DNA of 64,000 bases from Streptomyces sp. ATexAB-D23 (GCF_000373645.1 NZ_KB892013.1:412722-476721), one strand, 5' to 3'. Shown: positions 44,526-53,851, counted from the first letter of the stretch. Notes: generated by a model not told the origin, from the sequence alone. Numbers and translations: made by a program.

Positions 44526-46952
44526 GTGACTTCACCACCCAGACGCCCCCTGCTCAGACGGTCCGTATCCGCCTCGCTCTCCCTGGCACTCGCCGCGTTC
44601 GGCACCGCCGCCGCCGTGGTTCTGTCCAGCGCGCCCGCCGCCCAGGCGGCCGGTGTGCCCGCCCCTTCGCCGCTCGCGGTTCCCGGCCGCGGCGCGACCG
44701 TCCCGTTCACGGAACAGGAGGCCGAGTACGCGGCCACCAACGGCACGCTGATCGGCCCGAACCGCCTCTACGGCACGCTGCCCTCCGAGGCCTCGGGCCG
44801 GCAGGCGGTGACGCTGGACGCGGTCGGTGAGTACGTGGAGTTCACGCTCACCGCACCGGCCAACGCGATGTCCTTCCGGTACTCGCTGCCGGACAACGCC
44901 GCCGGCACGGGCCGGGACGCCTCGATCGACGTACTGGTGAACGGCGGCTCGCCCAAGGCAGTGCCGGTCACCTCGAAGTACGGCTGGTACTACGGCGGCT
45001 ACCCGTTCAACAACAACCCGGGCGACACCAACCCGCACCACTTCTACGACGAGGCACGGACCATGTTCGGGTCCACCCTCGCGGCCGGTACGAAGGTCCG
45101 GCTCCAGGTCTCGTCCACCTCGGCCTCACCGTCGTTCACCATCGACCTGGCGGACTTCGAGCAGGTGGCGGCGCCCACCGCGAAGCCCTCGGGCGCGCTC
45201 GACGTCGTCGCCGACTTCGGGGCCGACCCGACCGGGGCCGCCGACTCGACCGCCAAGATCCAGGCAGCCGTCGACGCGGGCAAGGCGCAGGGCAAGGAGG
45301 TGTACATCCCCCAGGGCACCTTCCAGGTCCGCGACCACATCATCGTGGACAAGGTGACCCTGCGCGGCGCCGGTCCCTGGTACTCCGTGCTGACCGGGCG
45401 CGACCCGTCGAACCGGAGCAAGGCCGTCGGCGTCTACGGCAAGTACGCCGCGGACGGTGGCAGCAGCAACGTCACGCTCAAGGACTTCGCCATCATCGGC
45501 GACATCCAGGAGCGGGAGGACAACGACCAGGTCAACGCCATCGGCGGGGCCCTGTCGGACTCGACCGTCGACAACGTCTGGATGCAGCACACCAAGTGCG
45601 GCGCCTGGATGGACGGCCCGATGGACAACTTCACCATCAAGAACAGCCGCATTCTGGACCAGACCGCCGACGGCGTGAACTTCCACTACGGCGTCACCAA
45701 CTCCACGGTCACCAACACCTTCGTCCGCAACACGGGTGACGACGGCCTGGCGATGTGGGCGGAGAACATCCCGAACGTGAAGAACAAGTTCACGTTCAAC
45801 ACCGTGATCCTGCCGATCCTCGCCAACAACATCGTCACCTACGGCGGCAAGGACATCACCATCTCCGACAACGTCATGTCGGACACCATCTCCAACGGTG
45901 GCGGCCTGCACATCGCCAACCGCTACCCCGGTGTGAACTCCGGCCAGGGCACGGCCGTCTCCGGCACCACCACGGCGGCCCGCAACACCCTGATCCGGAC
46001 CGGGAACAGCGACTACAACTGGAACTTCGGGGTCGGCGCGATCTGGTTCAGCGGGCTGAACGAACCGATCAACGCCACGGTCAACATCTCCGACACCGAG
46101 ATACTCGACAGTTCCTACGCCGCGATCCACCTCATCGAGGGCTCGGCCAACGGCCTGCACTTCGACAACATCAGGATCGACGGCGCGGGCACCTACGCGC
46201 TCCAGATCCAGGCACCGGGCACCGCCACGTTCAACAATGTCGTGGCCACGCACATCGCGCAGTCCAACCCGATCCACAACTGTGTCGGCAGCGGCTTCCA
46301 GATCACCCGGGGCTCCGGGAACTCCGGCTGGTACGCCGACCCGCCGGCCTGCACCGGCACCTGGCCGGACCCGGTGTGGACCAACGGCGGAGTGCCGGGC
46401 GGCGGCACCGGCCCGACGGATCCCACGGACCCGACCGACCCGACCGACCCCACGGACCCGACGGACCCGACGGACCCGACGGACCCGACCGATCCGACTG
46501 ACCCCACCGACCCCACCGACCCGCCGGCCGAGACGGGCAACCTCGCCCAGGGCCGCCAGGTCACCGAGTCCGGCCACGCGGACGTGTACGGCGCGTCCAA
46601 CGCGGTCGACGGCAACGCGGACACCTACTGGGAGAGCGCCAACAACGCCTTCCCGCAGACCATCACCGTGGACCTCGGCGCCGCCAAGACGGTCAAGCGG
46701 CTGGTCCTGAAGCTGCCCCCGGCGGCCGCCTGGGCCACCCGCACGCAGACGCTGAGCGTGTCGGGCAGCACCGACAACACCACGTACAGCTCGCTCAAGG
46801 CGTCGGCGGGCTACACCTTCGACCCGTCGAGCGGCAATCAGGCGACCGTCACCCTGCCCGGCGCGTCGGCCCGCTATCTGCGGCTGACGTTCACCGCCAA
46901 CACCGGCTGGCCGGCCGCGCAGCTCTCGGAACTGGAGGCCTACACCAGCTGA
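44526..46952 (+). CDS. Secreted GH87-type alpha-1,3-glucanase (mycodextranase) with discoidin module
   Basis: 808 residues. Signal peptide (RRPLLRRSV then a hydrophobic run, cleaved after AQAAG). A beta-sandwich (about 40-215) precedes a parallel beta-helix (about 220-620) starting VVADFGADPTGAADSTAKIQ, as in pectate-lyase-like and GH87 enzymes; the paired D405-D406 in NTGDDGLAMW match the acidic pair of GH87. A TDP-repeat linker then leads to an F5/8-type C domain (about 670-808). GH87 enzymes hydrolyse alpha-1,3-glucan (fungal wall, mutan). GTG 44526 (VTSPPRRP); an upstream GTG is less likely. Confidence 0.82.
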   Translation: MTSPPRRPLLRRSVSASLSLALAAFGTAAAVVLSSAPAAQAAGVPAPSPLAVPGRGATVPFTEQEAEYAATNGTLIGPNRLYGTLPSEASGRQAVTLDAVGEYVEFTLTAPANAMSFRYSLPDNAAGTGRDASIDVLVNGGSPKAVPVTSKYGWYYGGYPFNNNPGDTNPHHFYDEARTMFGSTLAAGTKVRLQVSSTSASPSFTIDLADFEQVAAPTAKPSGALDVVADFGADPTGAADSTAKIQAAVDAGKAQGKEVYIPQGTFQVRDHIIVDKVTLRGAGPWYSVLTGRDPSNRSKAVGVYGKYAADGGSSNVTLKDFAIIGDIQEREDNDQVNAIGGALSDSTVDNVWMQHTKCGAWMDGPMDNFTIKNSRILDQTADGVNFHYGVTNSTVTNTFVRNTGDDGLAMWAENIPNVKNKFTFNTVILPILANNIVTYGGKDITISDNVMSDTISNGGGLHIANRYPGVNSGQGTAVSGTTTAARNTLIRTGNSDYNWNFGVGAIWFSGLNEPINATVNISDTEILDSSYAAIHLIEGSANGLHFDNIRIDGAGTYALQIQAPGTATFNNVVATHIAQSNPIHNCVGSGFQITRGSGNSGWYADPPACTGTWPDPVWTNGGVPGGGTGPTDPTDPTDPTDPTDPTDPTDPTDPTDPTDPTDPTDPPAETGNLAQGRQVTESGHADVYGASNAVDGNADTYWESANNAFPQTITVDLGAAKTVKRLVLKLPPAAAWATRTQTLSVSGSTDNTTYSSLKASAGYTFDPSSGNQATVTLPGASARYLRLTFTANTGWPAAQLSELEAYTS
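46416..46523 (+). repeat. 9-bp coding repeat: 12 x Thr-Asp-Pro linker
   Basis: Twelve Thr-Asp-Pro units encoded by ACS-GAY-CCS triplets (108 bases) between the beta-helix and the discoidin domain of the glucanase. It works as a flexible linker. Synonymous differences between units show it is not a fresh slippage product. Confidence 0.9.
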
Positions 46953-46968
46953 CCCGGCACACGGGACA

Positions 46969-47005
46969 CCGGCGGGCGGCACGCATCACGCGTGCCGCCC
47001 GCCGG
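46969..47005. terminator. Bidirectional terminator between GH87 and livJ
   Basis: 16-bp perfect stem (CCGGCGGGCGGCACGC and its complement) with a 5-base loop, between two converging genes. Confidence 0.87.
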
Positions 47006-47028
47006 CCGTTGCCGGAGAGGTGAAAGGG

Positions 47029-48279
47029 CTACTTGAGGGTGAAGGACTCGGCAGCGGCAGCCGCCTGGGCGGGCCGGACCACCTTCAGACCGCCGGGGGT
47101 CCCGTCGTCCGGCTTCATGATCACGCTTTCCCGGGTGGACGGCGCCGCCGGGTCCGAGAAGTCGTGCGACACCCCGAAGTCGCCGCCGAAGTCCGTGATG
47201 GTCAGCAGGGCCTTGTCGATGCCCTCGCGGGTGAGGTCCTTCGCCGCGCAGGCCTTCTTCAGCGCGTCGCCGTACAGGTCAGCGGCCGTGTAACCGGCGA
47301 TGACGCCGTTGTCGAGGCCGTCCTTGGGATACGCGGCGGCGTACTCCTTGGACAGCTTCGCCGGGCCGGCGCCCGGGTCGCCGATCGGGAGGGTGGAGGC
47401 GGCGACGTAGTAGTCCTTCATCAGGGCCGGGCCCGCCTGGGTCGCCAGCAGCTGCGGGGCGTAGGCCGAGTTGTTGCCGATGACCGGCACCTTGAAGCCG
47501 GTGGCGGCGGCGACCCCGACCAGCGAGGCGGCCTGGCGCGGGCCCGCGCTGACGACGACGGCCTTCACACCGGCCTGCTTGAGGGCGGAGACCTGGGCGG
47601 TCATGTCGTTGTCGGTGGGCTTGATCTTCTGCTCGACGACGGTGAGGCCGGCCTGCTTCGCCGCGTACTTCGAACCGGCCAGGGCGTTCTCGCCGTAGTC
47701 GCCCTCGAAGTACACATGGCCGATCCGGTCGCCCTTGGCGATGCGCTTCTCGGCCAGCAGGAAGTCGATCGCGTTGATCGTCTCGACGTCGTACGTGGCG
47801 CCGATGACCCTGATGTACTTGCTGCCGACCAGATTCGCCGACCAGGCCTGCGGCAGGACGAGCCCCTTGTCCTGGCCGTCGATGCGCTGCTCGACCGCCG
47901 CCACGAACGGTGAGCCGATGAACTGGACGAAGCCCAGCACCTTCGGTTCCAGCTCGGTGTATCCGGCGACGGCCTTCTGCGGGTCGTAGCCGTGGTCGCG
48001 GACGGTGAGTTCGATCTTCCGGTCGCAGATGCCGCCCGCGGCGTTGGTCTGCTTGACCCAGAGCTGCTGGGCCTGGGTGACGCTCTTGCCGAGCGAGGCG
48101 TAGACGCCGGTCATGTCGGTGAGCGCGCCGAGCCGGATCACCGAGTCGGTGACGCCCTCGCCGGTCTTCACCCCGCCCTTGCCGCCGTCTCCCGCGTCGG
48201 AGGACTTGGCCTTCTCGCTGCACCCCACGAGAGTGAGGGCGAGGGCCGCGCACACGGCCCCGAGCACACGCAGTTTCAT
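47029..48279 (-). CDS. livJ: Branched-chain amino acid ABC transporter, substrate-binding lipoprotein
   Basis: 416 residues. Lipoprotein signal with lipobox LVGC (Cys20). Type I periplasmic-binding fold: LGALTDMTGVYASLGKS, then GVKAVVVSAGPRQAA and YTAADLYGDALKKA. It captures leucine/isoleucine/valine or related amides for the LivHM permease. Last gene of the livFGHMJ operon; start overlaps the livM stop by 4 bases. Confidence 0.9.
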   Translation of the reverse strand: MKLRVLGAVCAALALTLVGCSEKAKSSDAGDGGKGGVKTGEGVTDSVIRLGALTDMTGVYASLGKSVTQAQQLWVKQTNAAGGICDRKIELTVRDHGYDPQKAVAGYTELEPKVLGFVQFIGSPFVAAVEQRIDGQDKGLVLPQAWSANLVGSKYIRVIGATYDVETINAIDFLLAEKRIAKGDRIGHVYFEGDYGENALAGSKYAAKQAGLTVVEQKIKPTDNDMTAQVSALKQAGVKAVVVSAGPRQAASLVGVAAATGFKVPVIGNNSAYAPQLLATQAGPALMKDYYVAASTLPIGDPGAGPAKLSKEYAAAYPKDGLDNGVIAGYTAADLYGDALKKACAAKDLTREGIDKALLTITDFGGDFGVSHDFSDPAAPSTRESVIMKPDDGTPGGLKVVRPAQAAAAAESFTLK

Positions 48280-49376
48280 TTGTTCTCCCCTGAGTTCTTC
48301 ATCGGGCGTGTCAGGCCGCCTGGCAGGAACAGGACCGCCGCGACCACCGCGGCGCCGTACAGGTAGCGCGACGCCTCGCCCGGTGCCAGACCGCCCGTGC
48401 CGGGGGCGGAGACCAGGGGCAGGGAGTCGCTGTAGTGGGTGAGCAGCTGTGGCAGCAGGGAGACGAAGGCGGCGCCGACGACCGCTCCCGCCACGGTGCC
48501 GAGCCCGCCGATGACGATCATGGCGAGGTATTCGAGGGACAGGACCATGCCGAAGTACTCGGGCACCGTCCGCTGGAAGACGAGCGCCAGCAGGACGCCC
48601 GCCAGTCCCGCGTACATCGAGGACAGGACGAAGACGCCCGCCCGGTAGCGGGCCACCGGTACGCCCATCACCCCGGCCGCGATCCGGTGGTCCCTGATCG
48701 CGTTCAGCGCCCGTCCCGGCCGGCCGCGCAGCACCCCGCGCGCGAAGAGGCCGCTCACGAGCAGCGCGGCCAGCGCCGCGTACCAGAGCTTCTCGGAGGA
48801 CTGGAAGGGCACCGCGGCGACCAGCACCTCCGTGTCGTCGAAGGTGAAGCCGAAGAGCGAGAGCGGGGGTACGGAACGGCCGTTGTAGCCCCCGGTGAGG
48901 GAACCGGCGTTGAACAGGACGTGCTGGCCGATGAAGATCAGGGCCAGCGTCGCGATGCCGAGGTAGGCGCCGCGCAGCCGGCTCGCGATGGGGCTGAACA
49001 GCCCGCCGGCGGCTCCGGCGAGGAGGACGGCGAGGACGGCCGCGAGCCAGCTGGGCAGACCGAGCCCGGTCAGCGCGTGCCCGTTCTCCGTACCGCTCTC
49101 CCCCGCCAGGACGCAGTAGCCGTACGCGCCCACCGCGAGGAAGAAGGCGTGGCCCATGGAGAGCTGCCCGGTGGCTCCGGTGAGCAGGTTGAGCCCGATG
49201 GCGCCGATCGCGGCGGCCATCGCGAACAGCCCGGCCTGGAGCCAGAAGCGGTCCAGGTAGAACGGGAGGGCGAGCAGCAGCACCGAACCGGCCGCCCAGA
49301 GCCAGGTGCGGGGCCGGCGCAGCCGGGCGGCGAGGCCGATGACGGCGGCGGGCGGTGTGGTCGTGGTCTCAGACAC
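48276..49376 (-). CDS. livM: Branched-chain amino acid ABC permease, LivM type
   Basis: 366 residues, about ten membrane helices. The LivM signature region is GAYLGIATLALIFIGQHVLF, followed by the cytoplasmic EAA-like loop GRALNAIRDHRIAAGVMGV. Forms the channel with LivH. Overlaps livH by 8 bases. Confidence 0.9.
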   Translation of the reverse strand: MSETTTTPPAAVIGLAARLRRPRTWLWAAGSVLLLALPFYLDRFWLQAGLFAMAAAIGAIGLNLLTGATGQLSMGHAFFLAVGAYGYCVLAGESGTENGHALTGLGLPSWLAAVLAVLLAGAAGGLFSPIASRLRGAYLGIATLALIFIGQHVLFNAGSLTGGYNGRSVPPLSLFGFTFDDTEVLVAAVPFQSSEKLWYAALAALLVSGLFARGVLRGRPGRALNAIRDHRIAAGVMGVPVARYRAGVFVLSSMYAGLAGVLLALVFQRTVPEYFGMVLSLEYLAMIVIGGLGTVAGAVVGAAFVSLLPQLLTHYSDSLPLVSAPGTGGLAPGEASRYLYGAAVVAAVLFLPGGLTRPMKNSGENK

Positions 49377-50259
49377 GGGCGAGCTCCTTCGTACCGAAGA
49401 GTCCCGCGGGCCGCAGGAGCAGCACGATCACCATCACCAGGTAGGGGGCGAGGTCCCCGATGCCCCGGCCGAGGAACGACAGGTCGCTCTGGTAGCCGGT
49501 GGCGAGCGATTCGGTGACGCCGACGATCAGTCCGCCGGCCAGGGCGCCGGTCGTCGAGTCGAGTCCGCCCAGGATCGCGGCGGGGAACGCCTTGAGCGCG
49601 GCGAGCGAGGTGGCCCGTTCCAGGCCGGGGGTGGGAAAGACGGTGAGGAAGAGCGCGGCGACGGCGGCGAGCGCCCCGGCGACCGCCCAGGCGGCGAGCG
49701 AGACCCGGCCCAGCCTGATCCCCATCAGCGCCGCGGTCTGCGGGTTCTCGGCGGCGGCGCGCATCGACACACCCCAGGAGGTGAAGCGGAAGGCGAGCAG
49801 GAAGACGGTGATGAGGAGGGCGGCGGCGACGAACGCGGCGACCCGGGTCTGGGCGATCGTGACGTCGCCGATGGTGAGGACCCGGTCGCCCCAGGGGTCG
49901 CCGAGCGAGAGCACCTCCGTCCCCATGCGGCGGGTGAGCTCGGTGGTGAGCAGGATGTCGACGCCGATGGTGACGATGGCCAGGACGCTGTGGTCGCTGC
50001 CCCGGTAGCGGCGCATCACCAGGAACTCCACGGCCGCGCCGACGACGGCCGCGCCCGCGATACCGACGGCGAGGGCGGGCCAGAAACCGATGTCGTCGTG
50101 GAGCACGGCGGTGACGTAGCCGCCGGCCAGCAGTAGTGAGGCGTGGGCGAAGTTGACGACCTCGGTGGCCTTGAAGATGACGACGAAGCCGAGCGCGATC
50201 AGGGCGTAGACCGAACCGATGGACAGGCCGCCGAGGAGGAGTTCGATGAAGGTGGTCAT
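49369..50259 (-). CDS. livH: Branched-chain amino acid ABC permease, LivH type
   Basis: 296 residues, eight or so helices, starting MTTFIELLLGGLSIGSVYAL, with the characteristic ATEVVNFAHASLLLAGGYV and cytoplasmic loop SMRAAAENPQTAALMGI. ATG 50259; overlaps livG by 4 bases (ATGA). An N-terminal extension open in frame is not real. Confidence 0.9.
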   Translation of the reverse strand: MTTFIELLLGGLSIGSVYALIALGFVVIFKATEVVNFAHASLLLAGGYVTAVLHDDIGFWPALAVGIAGAAVVGAAVEFLVMRRYRGSDHSVLAIVTIGVDILLTTELTRRMGTEVLSLGDPWGDRVLTIGDVTIAQTRVAAFVAAALLITVFLLAFRFTSWGVSMRAAAENPQTAALMGIRLGRVSLAAWAVAGALAAVAALFLTVFPTPGLERATSLAALKAFPAAILGGLDSTTGALAGGLIVGVTESLATGYQSDLSFLGRGIGDLAPYLVMVIVLLLRPAGLFGTKELARV

Positions 50260-51056
50260 TGCGGTGCCCCCAAGTAGGCCTGGACGACGGCCGGGTCGTT
50301 CTGGACCTCGGCGGGGGTGCCGCCGGCGATCCTGCGTCCGAAGTCGAGTACGGTCACGGCGTCCGCGAGCCGCATCACCACCCCCATGTCGTGTTCGACG
50401 AGCACGATCGAGATGCCGAGGCCGTCGCGGACCCCGGCCACGATCGCCGCGGTGCGCCGCCGTTCGTCGGCGGTCATCCCGGCGACGGGCTCGTCCAGAA
50501 GGAGCACTTGGGGCTCCATGCACAGCGCCCGGCCGAGCTCGACCAGCTTCTGCTGCCCGTACGGGAGCGCCCCGGCGGGCCGTCCCAGCTCCTTCTCCAG
50601 CCCGATGAACCCGGCGATCTCGCGGACCCGCTCGCGATGGGCCGCGGTCTCGCGCTTCGCGGACGGCAGCCCCAGTCCACTGGCGAGGAAGCCGGCCCGG
50701 GTCAGCCGGTGCCGGCCCAGCATGAGGGTGTCGGCGACGGTGGCGTGCGGGGGCAGCGCGAGGTTCTGGAAGGTGCGGGCGACGCCGAGCGCGGCGATCT
50801 CGTGCGGGGCGCGCCCGGTGAGCTCGGCCGTCCCGAGGCGGACGCTCCCGGAGGCCGCCCGGTAGACCCCGGACAGCACGTTGAACGTGGTGGACTTGCC
50901 CGCCCCGTTGGGGCCGATGACGGCGTGCACGCTGCCCGGCTCCACGGTGAACGAGACGCCGTCGAGGGCGGTGAGCCCCGCGAAGCGGACGGTGACGTCG
51001 TGGACGGCGAGGGCGGGGGGTGCGGTTTCGCGGGCGGCGGTGGCGGTGGCGGTCAC
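50256..51056 (-). CDS. livG: Branched-chain amino acid ABC transporter ATP-binding protein, LivG type
   Basis: 266 residues: Walker A GPNGAGKST, signature region GALPYGQQKLVELGRAL, Walker B LLLDEPVAGM. GTG at 51056 overlaps the livF stop as GTGA, supporting coupling; a GTG three codons upstream is possible. Confidence 0.92.
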   Translation of the reverse strand: MTATATAARETAPPALAVHDVTVRFAGLTALDGVSFTVEPGSVHAVIGPNGAGKSTTFNVLSGVYRAASGSVRLGTAELTGRAPHEIAALGVARTFQNLALPPHATVADTLMLGRHRLTRAGFLASGLGLPSAKRETAAHRERVREIAGFIGLEKELGRPAGALPYGQQKLVELGRALCMEPQVLLLDEPVAGMTADERRRTAAIVAGVRDGLGISIVLVEHDMGVVMRLADAVTVLDFGRRIAGGTPAEVQNDPAVVQAYLGAPQ

Positions 51057-51853
51057 GCGGACCACCTGCTCAGGGTGCGGACGGACGCGGTCGCGGACCG
51101 GTCCGCGTCCTCGGCCGCCGTCTCGTCCACGACGCCCAGATAGCGGCGGCGCACCTCGTCGGAGGCGGCCAGTTCAGCGGCCGGCCCCTCCAGGGTGACC
51201 TCGCCGACCTCCAGTACGTACGCCGTGGACGCGAGCCGAAGCGCGATCGACGCGTTCTGCTCGACCAGCAGGACGGAGGTGCCGGACGCGTTGATCTCCC
51301 GCACCGTCTCGGCGATGCGCTGCGCCATCAGCGGGGCGAGCCCGAGTGAGGGCTCGTCCAGCAGGAGCAGTCGGGGCCGGGCCATCAGGGCGCGCCCCAT
51401 GGCCAGCATCTGCTGCTCGCCGCCGGACAGCAGCCCGGCGCTCTGGTGGGTGCGCCGGGCGAGCACCGGGAACAGCTCGTGCACGCGCGCGAGCGCTTCG
51501 GCCGCCGCCCTGCGTCCGCCGGGTGCCCCGAGGGCGCCCGCCCGCAGGTTGTCGGCCACCGTCATCCGGGCGAAGACCTGGCGCCCCTCGGGTACCTGGA
51601 CCACTCCGGCGGCCACCACCCGGTCGGGGCGCAGCCCGTCCAGGGGCTGCCCGTCGAACCGGACGGTTCCGGTGCCCGTCCCGCGATGGAAGCCGAGGGT
51701 CCGCGATACGGCCCGCAGCAGTGTGGTCTTCCCGGCCCCGTTGCCGCCGAGTACGGCGGTGATCGCACCGTCCGGCACATCGAGGGAGACGTCGCGCAGG
51801 GAGCGTACGGGGCCGTAGGCCACGGACAGTGCGCGGATCTCAAGCGTTGCCAT
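51053..51853 (-). CDS. livF: Branched-chain amino acid ABC transporter ATP-binding protein, LivF type
   Basis: 266 residues: Walker A GGNGAGKTT, signature LLSGGEQQMLAMGRAL, Walker B LLLDEPSLGL. First gene of the operon, ATG 51853 with GGAGGAGGAC upstream. Every junction downstream is overlapping, so the five genes are one unit. Confidence 0.92.
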   Translation of the reverse strand: MATLEIRALSVAYGPVRSLRDVSLDVPDGAITAVLGGNGAGKTTLLRAVSRTLGFHRGTGTGTVRFDGQPLDGLRPDRVVAAGVVQVPEGRQVFARMTVADNLRAGALGAPGGRRAAAEALARVHELFPVLARRTHQSAGLLSGGEQQMLAMGRALMARPRLLLLDEPSLGLAPLMAQRIAETVREINASGTSVLLVEQNASIALRLASTAYVLEVGEVTLEGPAAELAASDEVRRRYLGVVDETAAEDADRSATASVRTLSRWSA

Positions 51854-52117
51854 GCGTCCTCCTCCTTCCGCGTGCCTGTGTGGGGCCACAGACCAGCAGG
51901 GGAGGGGGGTGGGCGTCCATGGGGAACGGGGGAGACGCTGCGGGTGCCCCGTGGGGGCGGGGGTGGGATTGTGCGGGCGCACAGGGGCGGGGTTGTGGAG
52001 GGTGCGGGCGGGGCGCCTGCCGCGGCTTGTCCCCTACCCGCCCCTTCCCGTAACCGGGGGCGCCCCCGGCCCCCGCTCCTCAATCGCCGGAGGGGCTGAA
52101 ACGGCCCCCGGAACGCC
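51854..52117. other. Intergenic region with a common streptomycete repeat
   Basis: No gene in the 264 bases. The left half holds the liv operon promoter region; the right half has a palindromic repeat (listed separately) that may terminate the glycerate kinase gene. Confidence 0.6.
52010..52110. repeat. GC-rich intergenic repeat with palindromes
   Basis: CCGGGGGCGCCCCCGG (52054-52069) is a perfect 16-bp palindrome, followed by CTCCTCAATCGCCGGAGGGG, whose CTCC/GGAG arms pair. The CTCAATCGCCGGAG module with its flanks is, in my memory, one of the commonest non-coding repeats in Streptomyces genomes. It lies after the glycerate kinase stop and could end that transcript. Confidence 0.6.
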
Positions 52118-53233
52118 TCAGCGCAGGAAGTCCCGCGCGATCGACTCCGCGACGCGTTCCAGCAGCGGTCCCGCCTCGGCCATGCACACCGCCGGATCCG
52201 GCTCCAGCTCCGTCAGCGGGTACGCCCGCCGGATGCCCGCACGCCCCAGCGCCTCCGGCGCCAGGGCCAGGCGGCCGCAGACCGCGACGACGTCGATCCC
52301 CGCCGCGCGGGCGGCGGCGGCGACGCCGGCCGGGGCCTTGCCGTGGAGCGTCTGGGCGTCGAGGGAGCCCTCGCCGGTGATGACGAAGGTGGCCCGCTCC
52401 AGCGCGGGCGCGAAGCCGAGGACGTCGAGCATGACCTCGATCCCGGGCCGGAACCGCGCGCCGAGTGCGACGAGCGCCCCGTACCCGATGCCGCCCGCCG
52501 CCCCGGCGCCCGGCTGCTGGGCCTGTTCCGGCCCCAGCAGGGAGGCGTAGTGGGCGAGCGCCGCGTCGAGCACCGCGATGTCCGCCTCGGTGGCACCCTT
52601 CTGGCGTCCGTAGACCTCGGGCGCGCCCTTCGGTCCGGTCAGCGGGTTGTCGACGTCGCTGGCGAGGATCAGGTCGATCCCCTTCAGCCGGGGGTCGAGC
52701 CCGGAGAGGTCGGCCTCGGCGAGATCGGCGAGGCCGCCGCCGCCCGGCCCGACCGGCTTGCCGTCCGCGTCGAGGAAGCGCGCGCCGAGGGCGGCCAGCA
52801 TCCCGGCGCCGCCGTCCGTGGTGGCGCTGCCGCCGACCCCGAACACGATGGTCCGGGCCCCCGCCTCTGCCGCGGCGAGCAGCAGTTCCCCGGAGCCGTA
52901 CGTGGTGGCCGTGAGCGGCGCGAACACGCCGTCGGGCAGGTGCTGGAGGCCCGACGCCTCGGCCATCTCGACCACCGCTGTGGTGCCGCGCACGGCGTAC
53001 GCGGCGGTCACGGGCTCCCCCAGCGGCCCGGTCACGCGCGCCTCGCGGCGTTCGAACCCGGCGGCCACCGCCGCCGCCACCGTGCCGTCGCCGCCGTCCG
53101 CCACGGGCAGGGTCTCCACCCGCACGTCGGGGGCGACGCGCCGCAGCCCGGCCGTCACCCGCTCGGCGACCTGCACGGCCGTGAGCGAGCCCTTGAACTT
53201 GTCCGCCGCGACGAGCACGCGTGCGGTCTCCAT
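52118..53233 (-). CDS. Glycerate kinase (GarK/GlxK family)
   Basis: 371 residues. GlxK-type signatures: AADKFKGSLTAVQVAE near the start, PVADGGDGT, GVGGSATTDGGAGML (ATP loop) and GEGSLDAQTLHGKAP near the C-terminus. It phosphorylates glycerate to 2-phosphoglycerate, draining glyoxylate-derived carbon; this could use glyoxylate from the malyl-CoA lyase indirectly, but there is no operon link. ATG 53233 has GGAG five bases upstream; an upstream GTG is possible. Confidence 0.92.
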   Translation of the reverse strand: METARVLVAADKFKGSLTAVQVAERVTAGLRRVAPDVRVETLPVADGGDGTVAAAVAAGFERREARVTGPLGEPVTAAYAVRGTTAVVEMAEASGLQHLPDGVFAPLTATTYGSGELLLAAAEAGARTIVFGVGGSATTDGGAGMLAALGARFLDADGKPVGPGGGGLADLAEADLSGLDPRLKGIDLILASDVDNPLTGPKGAPEVYGRQKGATEADIAVLDAALAHYASLLGPEQAQQPGAGAAGGIGYGALVALGARFRPGIEVMLDVLGFAPALERATFVITGEGSLDAQTLHGKAPAGVAAAARAAGIDVVAVCGRLALAPEALGRAGIRRAYPLTELEPDPAVCMAEAGPLLERVAESIARDFLR

Positions 53234-53347
53234 CACTGCTCCGTCCGTCACCTTGATTCCCTTTGCTGTCGAACAGGCAGTCGCGCCGCCCCGACCCTAT
53301 CCGCAGCACCCGCCCCGTGCCCATGGTCTGATCGATCAAACTGCGCC

Positions 53348-53353
53348 TAGGCT
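53348..53353 (+). promoter_or_regulatory. -10 box of the NUDIX gene (leaderless)
   Basis: TAGGCT ends six bases before the GTG at 53360, and no Shine-Dalgarno precedes that GTG, so the transcript probably starts at the start codon. The palindrome TGATCGATCA (53329-53338) lies just upstream. Confidence 0.45.
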
Positions 53354-53359
53354 GCCCGC

Positions 53360-53851
53360 GTGACCACTCATGACTACGCCACGTACATCGCCGGTCTCCC
53401 CAAGGTCCTCGTGGGCGCGGCCTGCGTCTTCCGCGACGCCTCGGGACGGGTCCTGATCGTCGAACCGAACTACCGGGAGCACTGGACGCTGCCCGGCGGC
53501 ACGGTCGAGTCGGCGGACGGCGAGAGCCCGCGGCAGGGTGCGCGGCGCGAGTCGCTGGAGGAGATCGGGCTCGATGTCGAGCCGGGCCGCCTCCTCGCGG
53601 TCGACTGGGCACGCGGCAGCGGCCGGCCGCCGATCGTGGCCTATGTGTACGACGGCGGGGTCCTGGACGAGGACCAGCTGAAGGCGGTCCGGCTCCAGGA
53701 GTCGGAGCTGCTGTCGTGGAAGCTGGTGGAGCCGGCGGAACTGGACCACTACCTGCCCGGTGCACTCGGGCGCCGCATCCACGCGGCGCTGGGTGCGCTG
53801 GAGTCGGGCGCGGGCCCGGTGGAACTGGAGGACGGCCACCGCGTCGGCTGA
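53360..53851 (+). CDS. NUDIX hydrolase
   Basis: 163 residues. The Nudix box runs GGTVESADGESPRQGARRES then LEEIGL, with the first loop two residues longer than the usual Gx5E. It hydrolyses a nucleoside diphosphate linked to X, or removes oxidised nucleotides. GTG start at 53360 with a -10 box just upstream. Divergent from glycerate kinase. Confidence 0.88.
   Translation: MTTHDYATYIAGLPKVLVGAACVFRDASGRVLIVEPNYREHWTLPGGTVESADGESPRQGARRESLEEIGLDVEPGRLLAVDWARGSGRPPIVAYVYDGGVLDEDQLKAVRLQESELLSWKLVEPAELDHYLPGALGRRIHAALGALESGAGPVELEDGHRVG

Noticed and set aside
46416-46523. Short 9-bp repeats that could look like a CRISPR or minisatellite
   Set aside because: They encode Thr-Asp-Pro units in frame as a protein linker; unit length and lack of spacers exclude CRISPR.
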